A stretch of DNA of 64,000 nt from Pseudenterobacter timonensis (GTDB taxonomy: Bacteria > Pseudomonadota > Gammaproteobacteria > Enterobacterales > Enterobacteriaceae), in assembly GCF_900021175.1 (NCBI RefSeq), contig NZ_FCOP01000010.1, positions 320,940 through 384,939 of the forward strand. Direction: 5' to 3'. Of this stretch, positions 20,110 to 30,966 are shown in pieces (within the stretch, counting starts at the first letter, position 1; each line of letters opens with the position of its first letter). The notes beneath the pieces are model-generated. The model had not been told where the DNA came from. It saw only the letters and a program-made list of their open reading frames with translations, and ran no database searches. Position numbers and translations under genes: made by a program.

Positions 20110-20337
20110 GAGACAGAAGCCGCTACCAGGCACCTTTCATCTCCAGCAGGCACGTTATTACCAGATTTTAGGGCAGTCGGGTTTATGCTGCAAAATATGG
20201 CCGATGCGCTGCGGGAAGGGATTCACGCGTCGTCTGTAGTGTCAGAATATATGTCGGAAGAAATGTCGGAAAAGGAAAACGCTCTTCTTGCGCTTACCCG
20301 GCCTGCAAATTACGAAAGCCAGGGGCATGCCCGATAA
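20110..20337 (+). other. In-frame open stretch after the rsmI stop (possible gene remnant or small ORF)
   Basis: The rsmI frame stays open for 75 more codons after its TAA. It contains an ATG at 20185 that would give a 50-residue acidic peptide (MLQNMADALREGIHASS..., with SEYMSEEMSEKENALL). No good ribosome site precedes the ATG and I do not recognise the sequence. It may be chance, a remnant of a gene lost when gat was placed here, or a small protein. Its end overlaps a hairpin. Confidence 0.25.
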
Positions 20338-20354
20338 GCGAAGCGCTATCGGGC
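20329..20354. terminator. Hairpin between rsmI and gatR
   Basis: GCCCGATA and TATCGGGC pair around an inner GCG/CGC pair with a short loop. It lies 17 bases past the gatR stop (minus strand) and may end the gat operon. No strong T-run is present, so it may instead be a REP-like palindrome. Confidence 0.5.
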
Positions 20355-20370
20355 GATTTGAGCCAGGCAG

Positions 20371-21144
20371 TTAAACAACAATCAGCTCAACCGGCGTTTG
20401 ATGGAGCGCTTTCCTGTCTTTCTCGACGATCCCGTCATCCGTAATCACGCAATCAATCTTCTCCATCGGCAGTACCTGGTTAAACCCACGACGGTTGAAT
20501 TTGCTGGCATCCAGCACGGCGATCACTTTATGTGCGGCAGCCGCCATCACGCTGCTGATGGAGTAACCTTCATTGAAGGTGGTAATACCGTTGGTCGCGT
20601 CGATACCATCCGCGCCGACGAACATCAGGTCTGCGCTTATTCCGGTAAGCGAGCGCTCGGCGATGGTGCCATGCATGGAGTGGGTTTTGTGACGTACCGT
20701 ACCGCCGCACACCACCAGCGTAATGTCTTTGTTTTCGGCGAGGGCGAATGCCGCAGGCAGACTGTTGGTGATGACCGTGATATTGGCTCTTTTGGTCAGC
20801 GCTTCGGCAATCAGCATGGTCGTGCTACCGCTGTCCAGGATGATGGTCATTCCTTCTTCAATCATCGCCACCGCGGCCTGGGCGATACGTTTTTTCGGGT
20901 CGCTGGCGAGCTGGTAACGATCTTCCAGCGTCACCTCCTGGTTTTCACTTTCCGCAAGGTTGCTGCCGGGCTTTGCCGCGCCGCCGTGAAAGCGTGTGAC
21001 TAACCCCTTTTCCTCCAGCAGGCGCAGATCGGTGCGAATTGTCACTTCAGAGATACCAAACAAATTCGAAAGGTCCAGCACCATTGCGCTGCCCTGTGCG
21101 TTGACCAGGTCAACGATTTTATTTCTTCGCTCAAAAGAGTTCAT
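20371..21144 (-). CDS. gatR: Galactitol utilisation repressor GatR (DeoR family)
   Basis: This 257-residue DeoR-family repressor of the galactitol operon has its N-terminal helix-turn-helix in MVLDLSNLFGISEVTIRTDL, followed by LEEKGLVTRFHGGA. The C-terminal sugar-phosphate sensor has ILDSGSTTMLIAEAL and FVGADGIDATNGITTFNEG. It is intact here, unlike in E. coli K-12, where IS insertion inactivates it. It follows gatD by 110 bp that contain CGAAAG motifs, so it probably has its own, self-controlled promoter. Confidence 0.93.
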   Translation of the reverse strand: MNSFERRNKIVDLVNAQGSAMVLDLSNLFGISEVTIRTDLRLLEEKGLVTRFHGGAAKPGSNLAESENQEVTLEDRYQLASDPKKRIAQAAVAMIEEGMTIILDSGSTTMLIAEALTKRANITVITNSLPAAFALAENKDITLVVCGGTVRHKTHSMHGTIAERSLTGISADLMFVGADGIDATNGITTFNEGYSISSVMAAAAHKVIAVLDASKFNRRGFNQVLPMEKIDCVITDDGIVEKDRKALHQTPVELIVV

Positions 21145-21181
21145 ATTGATTAGCCTGACAATTAACTGCCCCTATTCTAAT

Positions 21182-21218
21182 CGAAGGTAAGCGAAAGAGG
21201 TAAGGCAATATTCGAAAG
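21182..21218. promoter_or_regulatory. CGAAAG operator-like motifs before gatR
   Basis: CGAAGG (21182), CGAAAG (21192) and CGAAAG (21213) lie in the gatD-gatR gap. The same hexamer is repeated upstream of gatY. Repeated short motifs of this kind are typical for DeoR-type regulators, so GatR autoregulation is inferred. Confidence 0.6.
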
Positions 21219-21254
21219 TAACTGTGAGCCAGCTCAGGTTGCTGGCTCGTAAAG

Positions 21255-22298
21255 TTAATCGAGGCGCAGCAATATCTTACCCTGCATGGGAGCGCCCTTC
21301 AGCGCCTGAACGGCGCGGGCAAAACTGTCGCAGTCTCCCGTATGGGCGATTAACGGGGAGAGTGTAAATTTCTTCTGTGCCAGCAGGCGGGTGGCGGTTT
21401 CCCACTCTTCGCCCGGCCACGGCGCGGAGTAATTCATCCAGCTGCCGAGCAGCGTTAGCTCTTTACGCAGGATCTGGCCGAAGGTGGCCGCGGGGAGGTG
21501 CAGGTCATGATGTAGCGTTCCCACCAGCGCCAGCTGCGCGCGGGGACCGGCGATAGTGATGGCCAGCGCGACGGTCTGCGGTGTTCCCGCCGTTTCTAAC
21601 ACCAACTGATCGAAGCGGCTCTCTTCCAGCATAGCGGCCATCTGCGCCACGTCTGACGTTTTGCTGTTAAGTATCCGCGTGGCTCCCAGCCTTTTTGCCA
21701 GCGTGAGTCGTTCGTCGTTGATATCGATTGCCGTGACGCTGCGGGCGCCCAGCGCGAGCGCCGACTGCATCGCCAGCAGCCCGATGGTACCTGCGCCGAC
21801 GATTACCACGTTTTTGTCAGTACACCCTCCGGCGAGATGGAACGCATGCAGCCCGACAGTAATCGGTTCGATAAATGCCCCGTCCGTAATGGTCATTTCC
21901 GCTGGCAGGCGGAACAGGTTGGCGCGTTTTACCACGATAAATTCCGCATTGCCGCCATCGCTGCGGGAACCGACAAACTGATAGCGCTTGCAGAGTGAAT
22001 AAAAGCCTTTTTCACACTCCGGGCAGGAAAAGCAGGGAAGTAGCGGAACGCACGCCACGGCGTCGCCGGGGCGGAGATCGGTCACATCCGCGCCGCAGGC
22101 TTCAACGTAGCCGCTAAATTCATGACCGAGCGTGATGGGGTAATAATGCGCGCCGTTGTTAAAAATTCGCGGGATATCCGAGCCGCACAGCCCGGAACAG
22201 ACGACGCGCACCTGCACATCATCTGCGGCCTGGATCTGAGGAACAGGACGTTCTTCAACGCGCACGCTGCCTTCAGCGTGAATAACCACTGATTTCAT
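21255..22298 (-). CDS. gatD: Galactitol-1-phosphate 5-dehydrogenase
   Basis: This 347-residue zinc-dependent medium-chain dehydrogenase oxidises galactitol-1-phosphate to tagatose-6-phosphate with NAD+. Catalytic zinc region: CSGLCGSDIPR and GHEF; structural zinc cysteines: CFSCPECEKGFYSLC; NAD motif: VVIVGAGTIGLLAMQ. It is the last structural gene of gatYZABCD, 42 bases after gatC. Length matches E. coli GatD (346). Confidence 0.94.
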   Translation of the reverse strand: MKSVVIHAEGSVRVEERPVPQIQAADDVQVRVVCSGLCGSDIPRIFNNGAHYYPITLGHEFSGYVEACGADVTDLRPGDAVACVPLLPCFSCPECEKGFYSLCKRYQFVGSRSDGGNAEFIVVKRANLFRLPAEMTITDGAFIEPITVGLHAFHLAGGCTDKNVVIVGAGTIGLLAMQSALALGARSVTAIDINDERLTLAKRLGATRILNSKTSDVAQMAAMLEESRFDQLVLETAGTPQTVALAITIAGPRAQLALVGTLHHDLHLPAATFGQILRKELTLLGSWMNYSAPWPGEEWETATRLLAQKKFTLSPLIAHTGDCDSFARAVQALKGAPMQGKILLRLD

Positions 22299-22340
22299 TT
22301 TAGACTCCAGAGAAAGAAGGGGAGCCTGGCTCCCCTGTTG

Positions 22341-23714
22341 TCAGGAAAGAGGCTGGCTTTGCTGCGTGACGGCCAGTTTTTCTGCCGCCACAAAAGTGCG
22401 CGCCCGGCGCCAGGTGAGCAGGACGCCCGTAACGTAGATGGCGGCAATGACGATAAAGCCGACAACGTTTTGCCAGGTGAACAGCTCAATCAGCAGCCAG
22501 GTCACCGGGGAACCTCCCTGGTCCATGGAAGCGACCAGGCCACCCGCCTTCAGCGCGCCGGCATTCTGCGCAAGCTGGGTATGCAGCCCGATTGTCTGGG
22601 TCGCTATCCACAGCGTCATTCCCATAATGATGACCCCGGAAATCAGCGTGCGGAACAGGTTACCCTGATGCACCGCGACCGCCATCGCCACAAAGAAGCC
22701 GATGGTGGCAAGGTCGCCAAAGGGCAGCACCTTGTTGCCCGGCACCAGGACGGCAATCAGAATGGTTAAGGGGATAAAAATCAGGCTGGCGGAGACCACC
22801 GCGGTATGACCAAGCAGCAGCGCCGGATCAAGACCGATTAAAAACTCCTGGCCGCCAAATTTAGCCTGCAGGCGTTTACGCGCCTGTTTTGCGATTGGCG
22901 TCAGGCCATCCATGATCGGTTTGATGACGCGCGGCATAAGGAGCATGACCGCAGCGGTTTTCACCGCAAGCTGCAGGACGCCTTTGGCGTCGTAACCCGC
23001 CAGCAGGCCGATAACCAGACCCATAATAAAGCCGACGGTAACCGGTTCGCCGAATGGACCGAAGCGTTTTTGCACGTCGTCAGCGCTGAAATGGATACGG
23101 TTCAGGCCCGGAATTTTTTCGATAATCGTATCGACAAGCACCGCCACGGGGCCAAGGTAGGCGGAGGATCCGTGCGGAATAGCGATCCCCTCCAGGCCAA
23201 AAAATTCGCGGGTATCTTTAGCAAACCAGTCGCCCAGCTTATAGACGAAGGCGGCATGAACGACGACGCCCAGAATGCCGATCCAGTAAGAGCCGGTGGC
23301 CAGATGGAGCATCGCCCCGGTAAAGGTCATATGCCAGATATTCCAGATATCGACATTCACCACCCGTGTCGTCCGGGTGATCAGCATGACGATGTTCACC
23401 CCGATGGCAACGGGAATGGCGACCAGCGCAATCTGCGACGCCCAGGTCATGGGGGAGGAGCCCGGCCAGCCGACGTCAACCACCTGAAGGTTAATCTGGA
23501 ACTGTTCCGCCATCGCTTTCGCTGCCGGACCGATGGAGTCGAGCATCAGGCCGATCACCAGCCCAATCCCGACGAAGCCAATGCCGATGTGCAGCCCTGA
23601 CTTAAAGCAATCGCCCAGCTTCATCCCCAGCAACTTTGAGAAAATAATGATGACGATGGGCAGCATTACGGTAGGTCCCAGATCGAGGATATACCGCATG
23701 ATTTCGGTAAACAT
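22341..23714 (-). CDS. gatC: Galactitol PTS permease IIC component
   Basis: This 457-residue membrane component imports galactitol while the PTS phosphorylates it. It has about 9-10 hydrophobic segments, starting MFTEIMRYILDLGPTVMLPIVIIIFSK, and family motifs GLHIGIGFVGIGLVIGL, HGSSAYLGPVAVLVD and GLDPALLLGHTAVV. It starts 4 bases after the gatB stop. The C-terminal hydrophilic tail is slightly longer than in E. coli. Confidence 0.95.
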   Translation of the reverse strand: MFTEIMRYILDLGPTVMLPIVIIIFSKLLGMKLGDCFKSGLHIGIGFVGIGLVIGLMLDSIGPAAKAMAEQFQINLQVVDVGWPGSSPMTWASQIALVAIPVAIGVNIVMLITRTTRVVNVDIWNIWHMTFTGAMLHLATGSYWIGILGVVVHAAFVYKLGDWFAKDTREFFGLEGIAIPHGSSAYLGPVAVLVDTIIEKIPGLNRIHFSADDVQKRFGPFGEPVTVGFIMGLVIGLLAGYDAKGVLQLAVKTAAVMLLMPRVIKPIMDGLTPIAKQARKRLQAKFGGQEFLIGLDPALLLGHTAVVSASLIFIPLTILIAVLVPGNKVLPFGDLATIGFFVAMAVAVHQGNLFRTLISGVIIMGMTLWIATQTIGLHTQLAQNAGALKAGGLVASMDQGGSPVTWLLIELFTWQNVVGFIVIAAIYVTGVLLTWRRARTFVAAEKLAVTQQSQPLS

Positions 23715-23718
23715 AGCG

Positions 23719-24003
23719 TTATCCCTCGAGAATGGTCAGGATTTTTTGCTGCAGGGCTTCGATACCCACGCCCGAAACAAAGGGCATGCCATGTACGACG
23801 GGGATATCACCAAAGGCGCGATCGACCTTAGCGGTGGTGCAGATCAGGTCGGCACCATCCATATAGGTCTCAATTTCCGTCACCCGGCACTGCACGAGGT
23901 CGAGATCGATGTGGTGCGTTTCACACAGCTCTTTAATCTCTTCTGCCGCCATCGTGGAGGTAGCAACGGCTCCGCCGCAGGCGACAATCACTTTACGTTT
24001 CAT
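23719..24003 (-). CDS. gatB: Galactitol PTS IIB component
   Basis: This 94-residue cytoplasmic phosphocarrier belongs to the lactose/galactitol IIB-like type. The phosphorylated cysteine is Cys9 in [18 protein letters not shown]. It relays phosphate from GatA to galactitol during GatC transport. It sits between gatA and gatC with short gaps. Its length equals that of E. coli GatB. Confidence 0.95.
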   Translation of the reverse strand: MKRKVIVACGGAVATSTMAAEEIKELCETHHIDLDLVQCRVTEIETYMDGADLICTTAKVDRAFGDIPVVHGMPFVSGVGIEALQQKILTILEG

Positions 24004-24029
24004 AGGGTACTCCTGTTATTATCAGTGAC

Positions 24030-24497
24030 TTAGATGGCTTGAGCGTAAGACTCCGGCTCAAGGATCGTATCCCGGAAGTACGCGGCAAGTTGGTCGTCAG
24101 GTACGGACAGCAGCGTTTCCAGCGTATGGGGGTTTTGCAGCTCACTAAACAGGCGGCGCAGGAGTTTGAGTTGTGCCGCCGGGTTTTCAACAATCAGCGC
24201 GATAATGAGTGAAACGGCAATCTCCTTATCATCATCAGCCTGCTGAAAATTCACCGGTTTAACCGGGCGAATAAGATAAATTGCCGGCGATCTGGCGTGT
24301 ATCGCTTCACAGTGGGGGATCGCCACCGCATGCTGTTCAAGCGCGATGCCTGTAGGATAAACAAGCTCTCTTTCAGCCAGAGCGGCGGGGTAGGAGGCGT
24401 GTACAACGCCTCTTGCCAGCATCTCCTCGCCGATATGGGCCAAAGCCTGATGGCGGTTATCAAATGCAATGCCAGTACGGACAAAAAGTTGACTCAT
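24030..24497 (-). CDS. gatA: Galactitol PTS IIA component
   Basis: This 155-residue protein of the fructose/mannitol IIA type takes phosphate from HPr. The active-site histidine is His62 in EQHAVAIPHCEAIHA. The start MSQLFVRTGIAFDNR at 24497 was chosen by homology. A longer open frame upstream reads through the gatZ 3' end and is rejected. It lies 13 bases after the gatZ stop. Confidence 0.94.
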   Translation of the reverse strand: MSQLFVRTGIAFDNRHQALAHIGEEMLARGVVHASYPAALAERELVYPTGIALEQHAVAIPHCEAIHARSPAIYLIRPVKPVNFQQADDDKEIAVSLIIALIVENPAAQLKLLRRLFSELQNPHTLETLLSVPDDQLAAYFRDTILEPESYAQAI

Positions 24498-24510
24498 AAA
24501 AACTCCGGTA

Positions 24511-25782
24511 TCAGCGGTTTTCAGGGGCGCAGCCGTAGCGGTAGGCGCGCAGCACATCCTGTATTTTGTCGAGAATGAGATTACGGGGCGTAGCGGCGAT
24601 CTCATTTGCCGACAAACGTTCAAACTGAACGGGCATAAATTGACTGATAAGGCCCAGTGGCAGAGTGACGTCGCTGAGGTTCGCGATGAGCTTTTCCACC
24701 CCCTGGCGAATGCGCGGGTGCGGCCAGTAGTAGCGGATGCGATCGGAAAGGCTAAAGTGGATATCCACCATGGCCTGGCTCCAGGTCGGGTGATAATACT
24801 TCTTCCAGTATTCCGGCTCGTTCAGCATCACTTCGTCAATCACCTCCAGCACGTGGCTGCGGCTCTCTGGCGAAACCAGCTCATTTTCCATCTGCGCGAG
24901 GGCAAAAATGGCTTCCCGGAGCGCGAAGGTGAGCGCCGGGCCGACCTTCAGAATGGCGAAATGGTCCCGCACCAGCTCGCGATAGGCCTGGCGAGACTGG
25001 TAATCGGTTGAGTGCGCCTCGTAGACCATTGGCGTCTGGCAGATCCAGCGGGAGAGCGCCTCTGCGGCCTGCGGCTGGTAATGGATGATTTGGGTGTGAT
25101 CGAACTCCACGCCCGGCTGAACCACGATAGCGATAACGCGCGTCATGGCCTCCTCAAGCCCCAGCGCCGTAAACGCCACGCGATGGGTTTCGAGCGTTAG
25201 CGCGGCATCTTCCACGCGGGTAACGTGAACGTGATGAATACTGCTGGCTTCCCCGCCCGGGACAGGCACCTCGGTACCAATTACATAAGTTAACGCCGCT
25301 TTTTGTTCAGGGGTGGCGGTCTCTTCGGCTGCCTGGCACAGGCGGGCGGCGCGCTCGGCGACGACGGCTGGAGCCAGCGGCACAGGATCGTCGGCGCAGG
25401 ACATGGAGGCGTCCAGATGAATTTTGGTGAAGCCGGCGGCGACATACGCTTTGATCAGCGCGACCGCTTTCGTCATCGCCGTTTCCGCTGGTTCGTTTTG
25501 CCAGCAGTTCGGCCCCAGATGGTCGCCGCCGAGGATAAGACGATCTGCGGGAAAGCCAATCTGTTCGGCAATGTTCAGCACGAAATCGCGAAAATCAGCG
25601 GGTTTCATACCGGTATAGCCGCCGAACTGATTAACCTGGTTTGATGTCGCCTCAATCAACACCTTGTTTTGGGTATGCAGATCGAATCGCAGCGCCGCTT
25701 CAATGACCAGCGGGTGCGCCGAGCAGACAGAACAGATACCGATATGCTCTCCCGCCTTATGGCGGGCAATAATATTCTTCAC
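24511..25782 (-). CDS. gatZ: Tagatose-1,6-bisphosphate aldolase subunit GatZ
   Basis: This 423-residue partner is needed for full activity and stability of the GatY aldolase; it has a TIM-barrel related to KbaZ and is non-catalytic alone. I place the start at a GTG (25782: [24 protein letters not shown]), because GGAGG lies 5 bases upstream and this matches the E. coli N-terminus. An ATG at 25845 would add 21 residues and overlap gatY. Conserved parts include [18 protein letters not shown] and [11 protein letters not shown]. Confidence 0.92.
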   Translation of the reverse strand: MKNIIARHKAGEHIGICSVCSAHPLVIEAALRFDLHTQNKVLIEATSNQVNQFGGYTGMKPADFRDFVLNIAEQIGFPADRLILGGDHLGPNCWQNEPAETAMTKAVALIKAYVAAGFTKIHLDASMSCADDPVPLAPAVVAERAARLCQAAEETATPEQKAALTYVIGTEVPVPGGEASSIHHVHVTRVEDAALTLETHRVAFTALGLEEAMTRVIAIVVQPGVEFDHTQIIHYQPQAAEALSRWICQTPMVYEAHSTDYQSRQAYRELVRDHFAILKVGPALTFALREAIFALAQMENELVSPESRSHVLEVIDEVMLNEPEYWKKYYHPTWSQAMVDIHFSLSDRIRYYWPHPRIRQGVEKLIANLSDVTLPLGLISQFMPVQFERLSANEIAATPRNLILDKIQDVLRAYRYGCAPENR

Positions 25783-25822
25783 CTTTTCCTCCAGGTTATC
25801 GTGAAACGCTGAGATATGATTT

Positions 25823-26836
<1,014 letters not shown>

Positions 26837-26853
26837 AAAAGGGGGAAGAACGA

Positions 26854-28425
26854 TCAGGTCACCGGCGCCGGGTTAAACACCGCCAGCTGGTTATGTAATC
26901 CCCATTGATCGGAGAAGGTTTTCTTGCGTCCGCTCGCCACGTCGAGAATGAAGTGGAACAGCTTCCAGCCCACATCCTCTATGCTTTCTTCGCCCGTGGC
27001 GATGGTGCCTGCGTTGATATCCATTAAGTCGTACCAGCGGTTTGCCAGCTCGGTACGGGTCGCCATCTTGATCACCGGCACTGCCATCAGGCCATACGGC
27101 GTACCGCGCCCGGTGGTAAAGACCTGCACCGTAATGCCGGAAGCGACCTGCTGCGTGCCGCAGACGAAATCGCTGGCAGGCGTAGCGGCGTAAATCAGGC
27201 CGCGTTTTGTCGGGCGCTGACCCGGGGAGAGCACCTCCACAATCGCGCTTTTGCCCGATTTGGCAATGGAACCGAGCGCTTTTTCCACCACGTTCGCCAG
27301 GCCGCCTTTTTTATTGCCGGGGGAGGGGTTGGCGCTGCGGTCGGTTTTGCCCATGTCGAGATAGTTATCGTACCAGGCCATCTCCTCCAGTAGCCGTTTA
27401 CCGACCTCTTCATTGATGGCGCGGGGGGTCAACAGATGAATCGCGTCGCGTACTTCCGTCACCTCAGAGAACATCACCGTGGCGCCGCAGCGGACCAGCA
27501 GATCCGACGCATATCCCACCGCCGGGTTAGCGGTGACGCCAGAGAAGGCGTCGCTGCCGCCGCACTGCATACCCACCACCAGCTCAGAGGCGGGGCAGGT
27601 TTCGCGCTGGCGCCGATTCAGCTTCTCGAGATGACGTCTGGCCACCTGGAGAATGTCATCCACCATCGACTTAAAGCCCACATGATGTTCATCCTGCAGG
27701 CGCACAATGCTGGCCTCCTCCACCGGAATGACCTGCACATCGTCTGTCCCCTGCAGAAGACGCTCCGGCTGCAGTTTTTCACAGCCCAGGCCAATGACCA
27801 TCACTTCACCGCCAAAGTTGGGGTTAAGGGCGATGTTGTGAATGGTACGGATAGGGACAACTGCCGCCGGCGCGTTAATGGCGACGCCGCAGCCGTAGAG
27901 GTGGTTCAGCCCCACCACGCCGTCGACGTTCGGGTAGTCGGGCAGCAGGTCGCGCTCGATAAGTTTGACCACGTAATCGACCACGCCCGCCACGCAGTGG
28001 ACGCTAGTGGTAATGCCGAGCAGGTTCTTGGTGCCGACGCTGCCGTCCGCGTTGCGGTAGCCTTCAAAGGTATAGCCCTCCAGCGGCGGCAGCGGCTCCG
28101 GCACGCGGGTGGCCAGCGGCAGGGTATTAAGCGGCGGCGCTTTCGGCAGCTCTACCAGCGACTCGTCAATCCAGCTGCCCTGGGGGATATCGCGCACCGC
28201 ATAGCCGATCACTTCGCCATAGCGAACGATCTCGCCATGCGCCGGGATATCCGTCAGCGCCACTTTGTGCCCTTGCGGAATATGTTCAATCAGCGTCACC
28301 CCGTCAGGGAAACGCGTACCGGCGGTCAGGCCATTGTCGTTAACAATAATCGCCACATTATCGGTATCGTGCACCTTAATATAAAATGGCGTCGGTGACG
28401 TTTGTCGAATTTCGATATCGGCCAT
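26854..28425 (-). CDS. garD: Galactarate dehydratase
   Basis: This 523-residue iron-dependent enzyme dehydrates D-galactarate to 5-keto-4-deoxy-D-glucarate, the first step of the pathway completed by garL, garR and garK. An N-terminal SAF domain (about 15-95) precedes the UxaA/GarD catalytic domain, with [57 protein letters not shown] and [13 protein letters not shown]. It is paralogous to uxaA at 49.0 kb. It is divergent from garPLRK and ends at a strong terminator. Confidence 0.96.
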   Translation of the reverse strand: MADIEIRQTSPTPFYIKVHDTDNVAIIVNDNGLTAGTRFPDGVTLIEHIPQGHKVALTDIPAHGEIVRYGEVIGYAVRDIPQGSWIDESLVELPKAPPLNTLPLATRVPEPLPPLEGYTFEGYRNADGSVGTKNLLGITTSVHCVAGVVDYVVKLIERDLLPDYPNVDGVVGLNHLYGCGVAINAPAAVVPIRTIHNIALNPNFGGEVMVIGLGCEKLQPERLLQGTDDVQVIPVEEASIVRLQDEHHVGFKSMVDDILQVARRHLEKLNRRQRETCPASELVVGMQCGGSDAFSGVTANPAVGYASDLLVRCGATVMFSEVTEVRDAIHLLTPRAINEEVGKRLLEEMAWYDNYLDMGKTDRSANPSPGNKKGGLANVVEKALGSIAKSGKSAIVEVLSPGQRPTKRGLIYAATPASDFVCGTQQVASGITVQVFTTGRGTPYGLMAVPVIKMATRTELANRWYDLMDINAGTIATGEESIEDVGWKLFHFILDVASGRKKTFSDQWGLHNQLAVFNPAPVT

Positions 28426-28822
28426 TGTCCAGTATTCTCCAGCGAAATGAGATCATAAATTCGTAAAAAAGTATTCCCGGTTTTTTATTTTTAAAATAAA
28501 ACTCCGCTTAGTGATATAAAGAATGTCAGGTGTTAGCAGGGAAAAATGTGACGTCGATCACCTCTTTTGCCGCGCCCCATACGGCGTAAGCGGGTAAAGC
28601 GTAAATCTGTGTATCAGCGCCCACTGCGTTGTGCAGATGTACAAGATAAGTTGATCCAGACAGGTTATTATTGAGCTTTATCACAATGTGGCGGGCGGGC
28701 AGGATGCTTATAATAATTCAAGTTTTGGTGCATAATCGTAATCGTCTGCAATTAATAAAGTCAAAAGCACCTCTTGTTTAAAAATAATAAAAATACGCTG
28801 ATGTTTTCCTGAGGACATATTT
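28426..28822. promoter_or_regulatory. Divergent garD / garP control region
   Basis: This 397-bp AT-rich gap carries promoters for both gar units. A CRP-like site TGTGA-N6-TCACC is at 28547-28562. In E. coli these genes are activated by CdaR (SdaR); I could not pick out its site with confidence. Near garP, GAGG lies 11-14 bases before the ATG. No gene is seen in the gap. Confidence 0.6.
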
Positions 28823-30157
28823 ATGATGCTGGATACTGCTGTTGAATCCAAAAAGGGAATTGCAACCCGTTATCTTATATTGCTGGTGATATTTATTATT
28901 ACCGCCGTGAATTATGCCGACCGCGCGACGCTCTCTATCGCCGGGACTGAGGTTGCCAAAGAGCTGCATCTCAGCGCGGTATCTATCGGCTACATCTTCT
29001 CCGCCTTCGGCTGGGCCTATCTGCTGATGCAGATCCCCGGCGGCTGGCTGCTCGACAAGTTTGGCTCGAAGAAAGTCTACGCCTTCAGCCTCTTTTTCTG
29101 GTCACTTTTCACCTTTCTGCAGGGGTTTGTCGGCTTTTTCCCGCTGGCATGGGCGGGTATCTCTATGTTCTGCATGCGCTTTATGCTGGGCTTCTCCGAA
29201 GCGCCCTCCTTTCCGGCAAATGCGCGCATCGTTGCCGCATGGTTTCCCACCAAAGAGCGCGGCACCGCATCGGCGCTTTTTAACGCGGCGCAATATTTCT
29301 CTCTCGCGCTCTTCTCGCCGCTGCTGGGCTGGCTGACCTTCGCCTGGGGCTGGGAGCACGTCTTTACCGTCATGGGGATCATCGGTTTCGCTTTAACCGC
29401 GGTGTGGGTGAAATTTATCCATAACCCGACCGACCATCCGCGGATGTCCGCCGAGGAGCTGAAATTTATCTCCGAAGGGGGCGCGGTGGTCGATATGGAT
29501 CATAAAAAACCCGGCGACCAGGCTGCCAAAGGGCCGAAGCTTAACTACATCAAACAGCTGCTTACCAACCGCATGATGCTGGGCGTCTTTTTCGGCCAGT
29601 ACTTTATCAACACCATCACCTGGTTCTTCCTCACCTGGTTTCCTATCTATCTGGTGCAGGAGAAGGGGATGTCGATTCTGAAAGTGGGGCTGGCCGCCTC
29701 TATCCCGGCGCTGTGCGGCTTTGCGGGCGGTGTGCTGGGGGGCGTCTTCTCCGATCATCTGATAAAGCGTGGCACCTCCACCACCCTGGCGCGTAAGCTG
29801 CCCATCGTGCTCGGGATGCTGCTGGCTTCCACCATTATCCTGTGCAACTACACCGATAACACCGTGCTGGTGGTGGCGCTGATGGCGCTGGCCTTTTTCG
29901 GCAAGGGCTTTGGCGCGCTGGGCTGGCCCGTTATCTCCGATACGGCGCCGAGAGAGATTATCGGCCTGTGCGGCGGTGTTTTTAACGTATTCGGCAACGT
30001 CGCCTCTATCGTCACGCCGCTGGTTATTGGCTATCTGGTGAGCGAGCTGCACTCATTTAACGCGGCGCTGATCTTTGTTGGCTGTTCAGCGCTAATGGCA
30101 ATGGTGTGCTACCTCTTCGTGGTAGGCGACATCAAACGTATGGAATTGCAGAAATAA
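28823..30157 (+). CDS. garP: Galactarate/glucarate MFS transporter GarP
   Basis: This 444-residue major-facilitator protein (anion:cation symporter family, 12 hydrophobic segments) imports galactarate, glucarate or glycerate. Recognisable parts are ITAVNYADRATLSIAGTEVA in the first segment, GGWLLDKFGSKKVYAFS (the MFS loop 2-3 motif) and FGKGFGALGWPVISDTAP. It is the first gene of garPLRK. The adjacent ATGs at 28823 and 28826 are both possible starts. Confidence 0.95.
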   Translation: MMLDTAVESKKGIATRYLILLVIFIITAVNYADRATLSIAGTEVAKELHLSAVSIGYIFSAFGWAYLLMQIPGGWLLDKFGSKKVYAFSLFFWSLFTFLQGFVGFFPLAWAGISMFCMRFMLGFSEAPSFPANARIVAAWFPTKERGTASALFNAAQYFSLALFSPLLGWLTFAWGWEHVFTVMGIIGFALTAVWVKFIHNPTDHPRMSAEELKFISEGGAVVDMDHKKPGDQAAKGPKLNYIKQLLTNRMMLGVFFGQYFINTITWFFLTWFPIYLVQEKGMSILKVGLAASIPALCGFAGGVLGGVFSDHLIKRGTSTTLARKLPIVLGMLLASTIILCNYTDNTVLVVALMALAFFGKGFGALGWPVISDTAPREIIGLCGGVFNVFGNVASIVTPLVIGYLVSELHSFNAALIFVGCSALMAMVCYLFVVGDIKRMELQK

Positions 30158-30172
30158 GCAAAGGTAACAGTC

Positions 30173-30943
30173 ATGAGTAACGATATTTTCCCGAACAAAT
30201 TTAAAGCAGCCCTTGCGGCAAAACAGGTTCAGATTGGCTGCTGGTCGGCGCTGGCGAACCCTATCAGCACCGAAGTGCTCGGGCTGGCAGGTTTTGACTG
30301 GCTGGTGCTGGATGGCGAACATGCGCCAAACGACGTCACCACCCTTATTCCGCAGCTGATGGCTCTGAAAGGCAGCACCAGCGCGCCGGTGGTACGCGTG
30401 CCGACCAACGACCCGGTCATCATCAAACGGATGCTGGATATCGGCTTTTATAACTTCCTGATCCCGTTTGTGGAGAGCGAAGAGGAAGCGGTGCAGGCGG
30501 TAGCCTCTACCCGTTACCCGCCGGAAGGCATCCGCGGCGTTTCCGTTTCCCACCGCGCCAACATGTTTGGCACCGTGCCGGACTACTTCGCCCAATCGAA
30601 CAAGAACATCACCATCCTTGTGCAAATCGAAAGCCAGAAAGGGGTGGATAGCGTGGATGCCATCGCGGCGACGTCCGGCGTGGACGGCATCTTCGTCGGC
30701 CCAAGCGACCTGGCCGCCGCGTTAGGTCATCTGGGCAATGCGAACCATCCAGAGGTTCAGAGTGCCATTCAGCACATTTTTGCGCGTGCCAAAGCACACG
30801 GTAAGCCGAGCGGCATTCTGGCGCCGGTGGAAGCCGATGCGCGCCGCTACCTTGAGTGGGGCGCCACCTTTGTGGCCGTCGGCAGCGACCTGGGCGTGTT
30901 CCGCTCCGCTACGCAAAAACTAGCTGATTCTTTTAAAAAATAA
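30173..30943 (+). CDS. garL: 2-dehydro-3-deoxyglucarate aldolase
   Basis: This 256-residue class II aldolase (HpcH/HpaI family) splits 5-keto-4-deoxy-D-glucarate into pyruvate and tartronate semialdehyde. Family motifs: [33 protein letters not shown] (start of barrel with His), [10 protein letters not shown] (metal-binding Glu) and [14 protein letters not shown] (metal-binding Asp). It starts 15 bases after garP and is followed by garR. Length equals that of E. coli GarL. Confidence 0.96.
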   Translation: MSNDIFPNKFKAALAAKQVQIGCWSALANPISTEVLGLAGFDWLVLDGEHAPNDVTTLIPQLMALKGSTSAPVVRVPTNDPVIIKRMLDIGFYNFLIPFVESEEEAVQAVASTRYPPEGIRGVSVSHRANMFGTVPDYFAQSNKNITILVQIESQKGVDSVDAIAATSGVDGIFVGPSDLAAALGHLGNANHPEVQSAIQHIFARAKAHGKPSGILAPVEADARRYLEWGATFVAVGSDLGVFRSATQKLADSFKK

Positions 30944-30966
30944 CCCGCGAGACAGAGAGACGAATT

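Noticed and set aside
27436..28398. 320-codon open frame antisense to garD
   Set aside because: Shadow frame; garD is full length and conserved.
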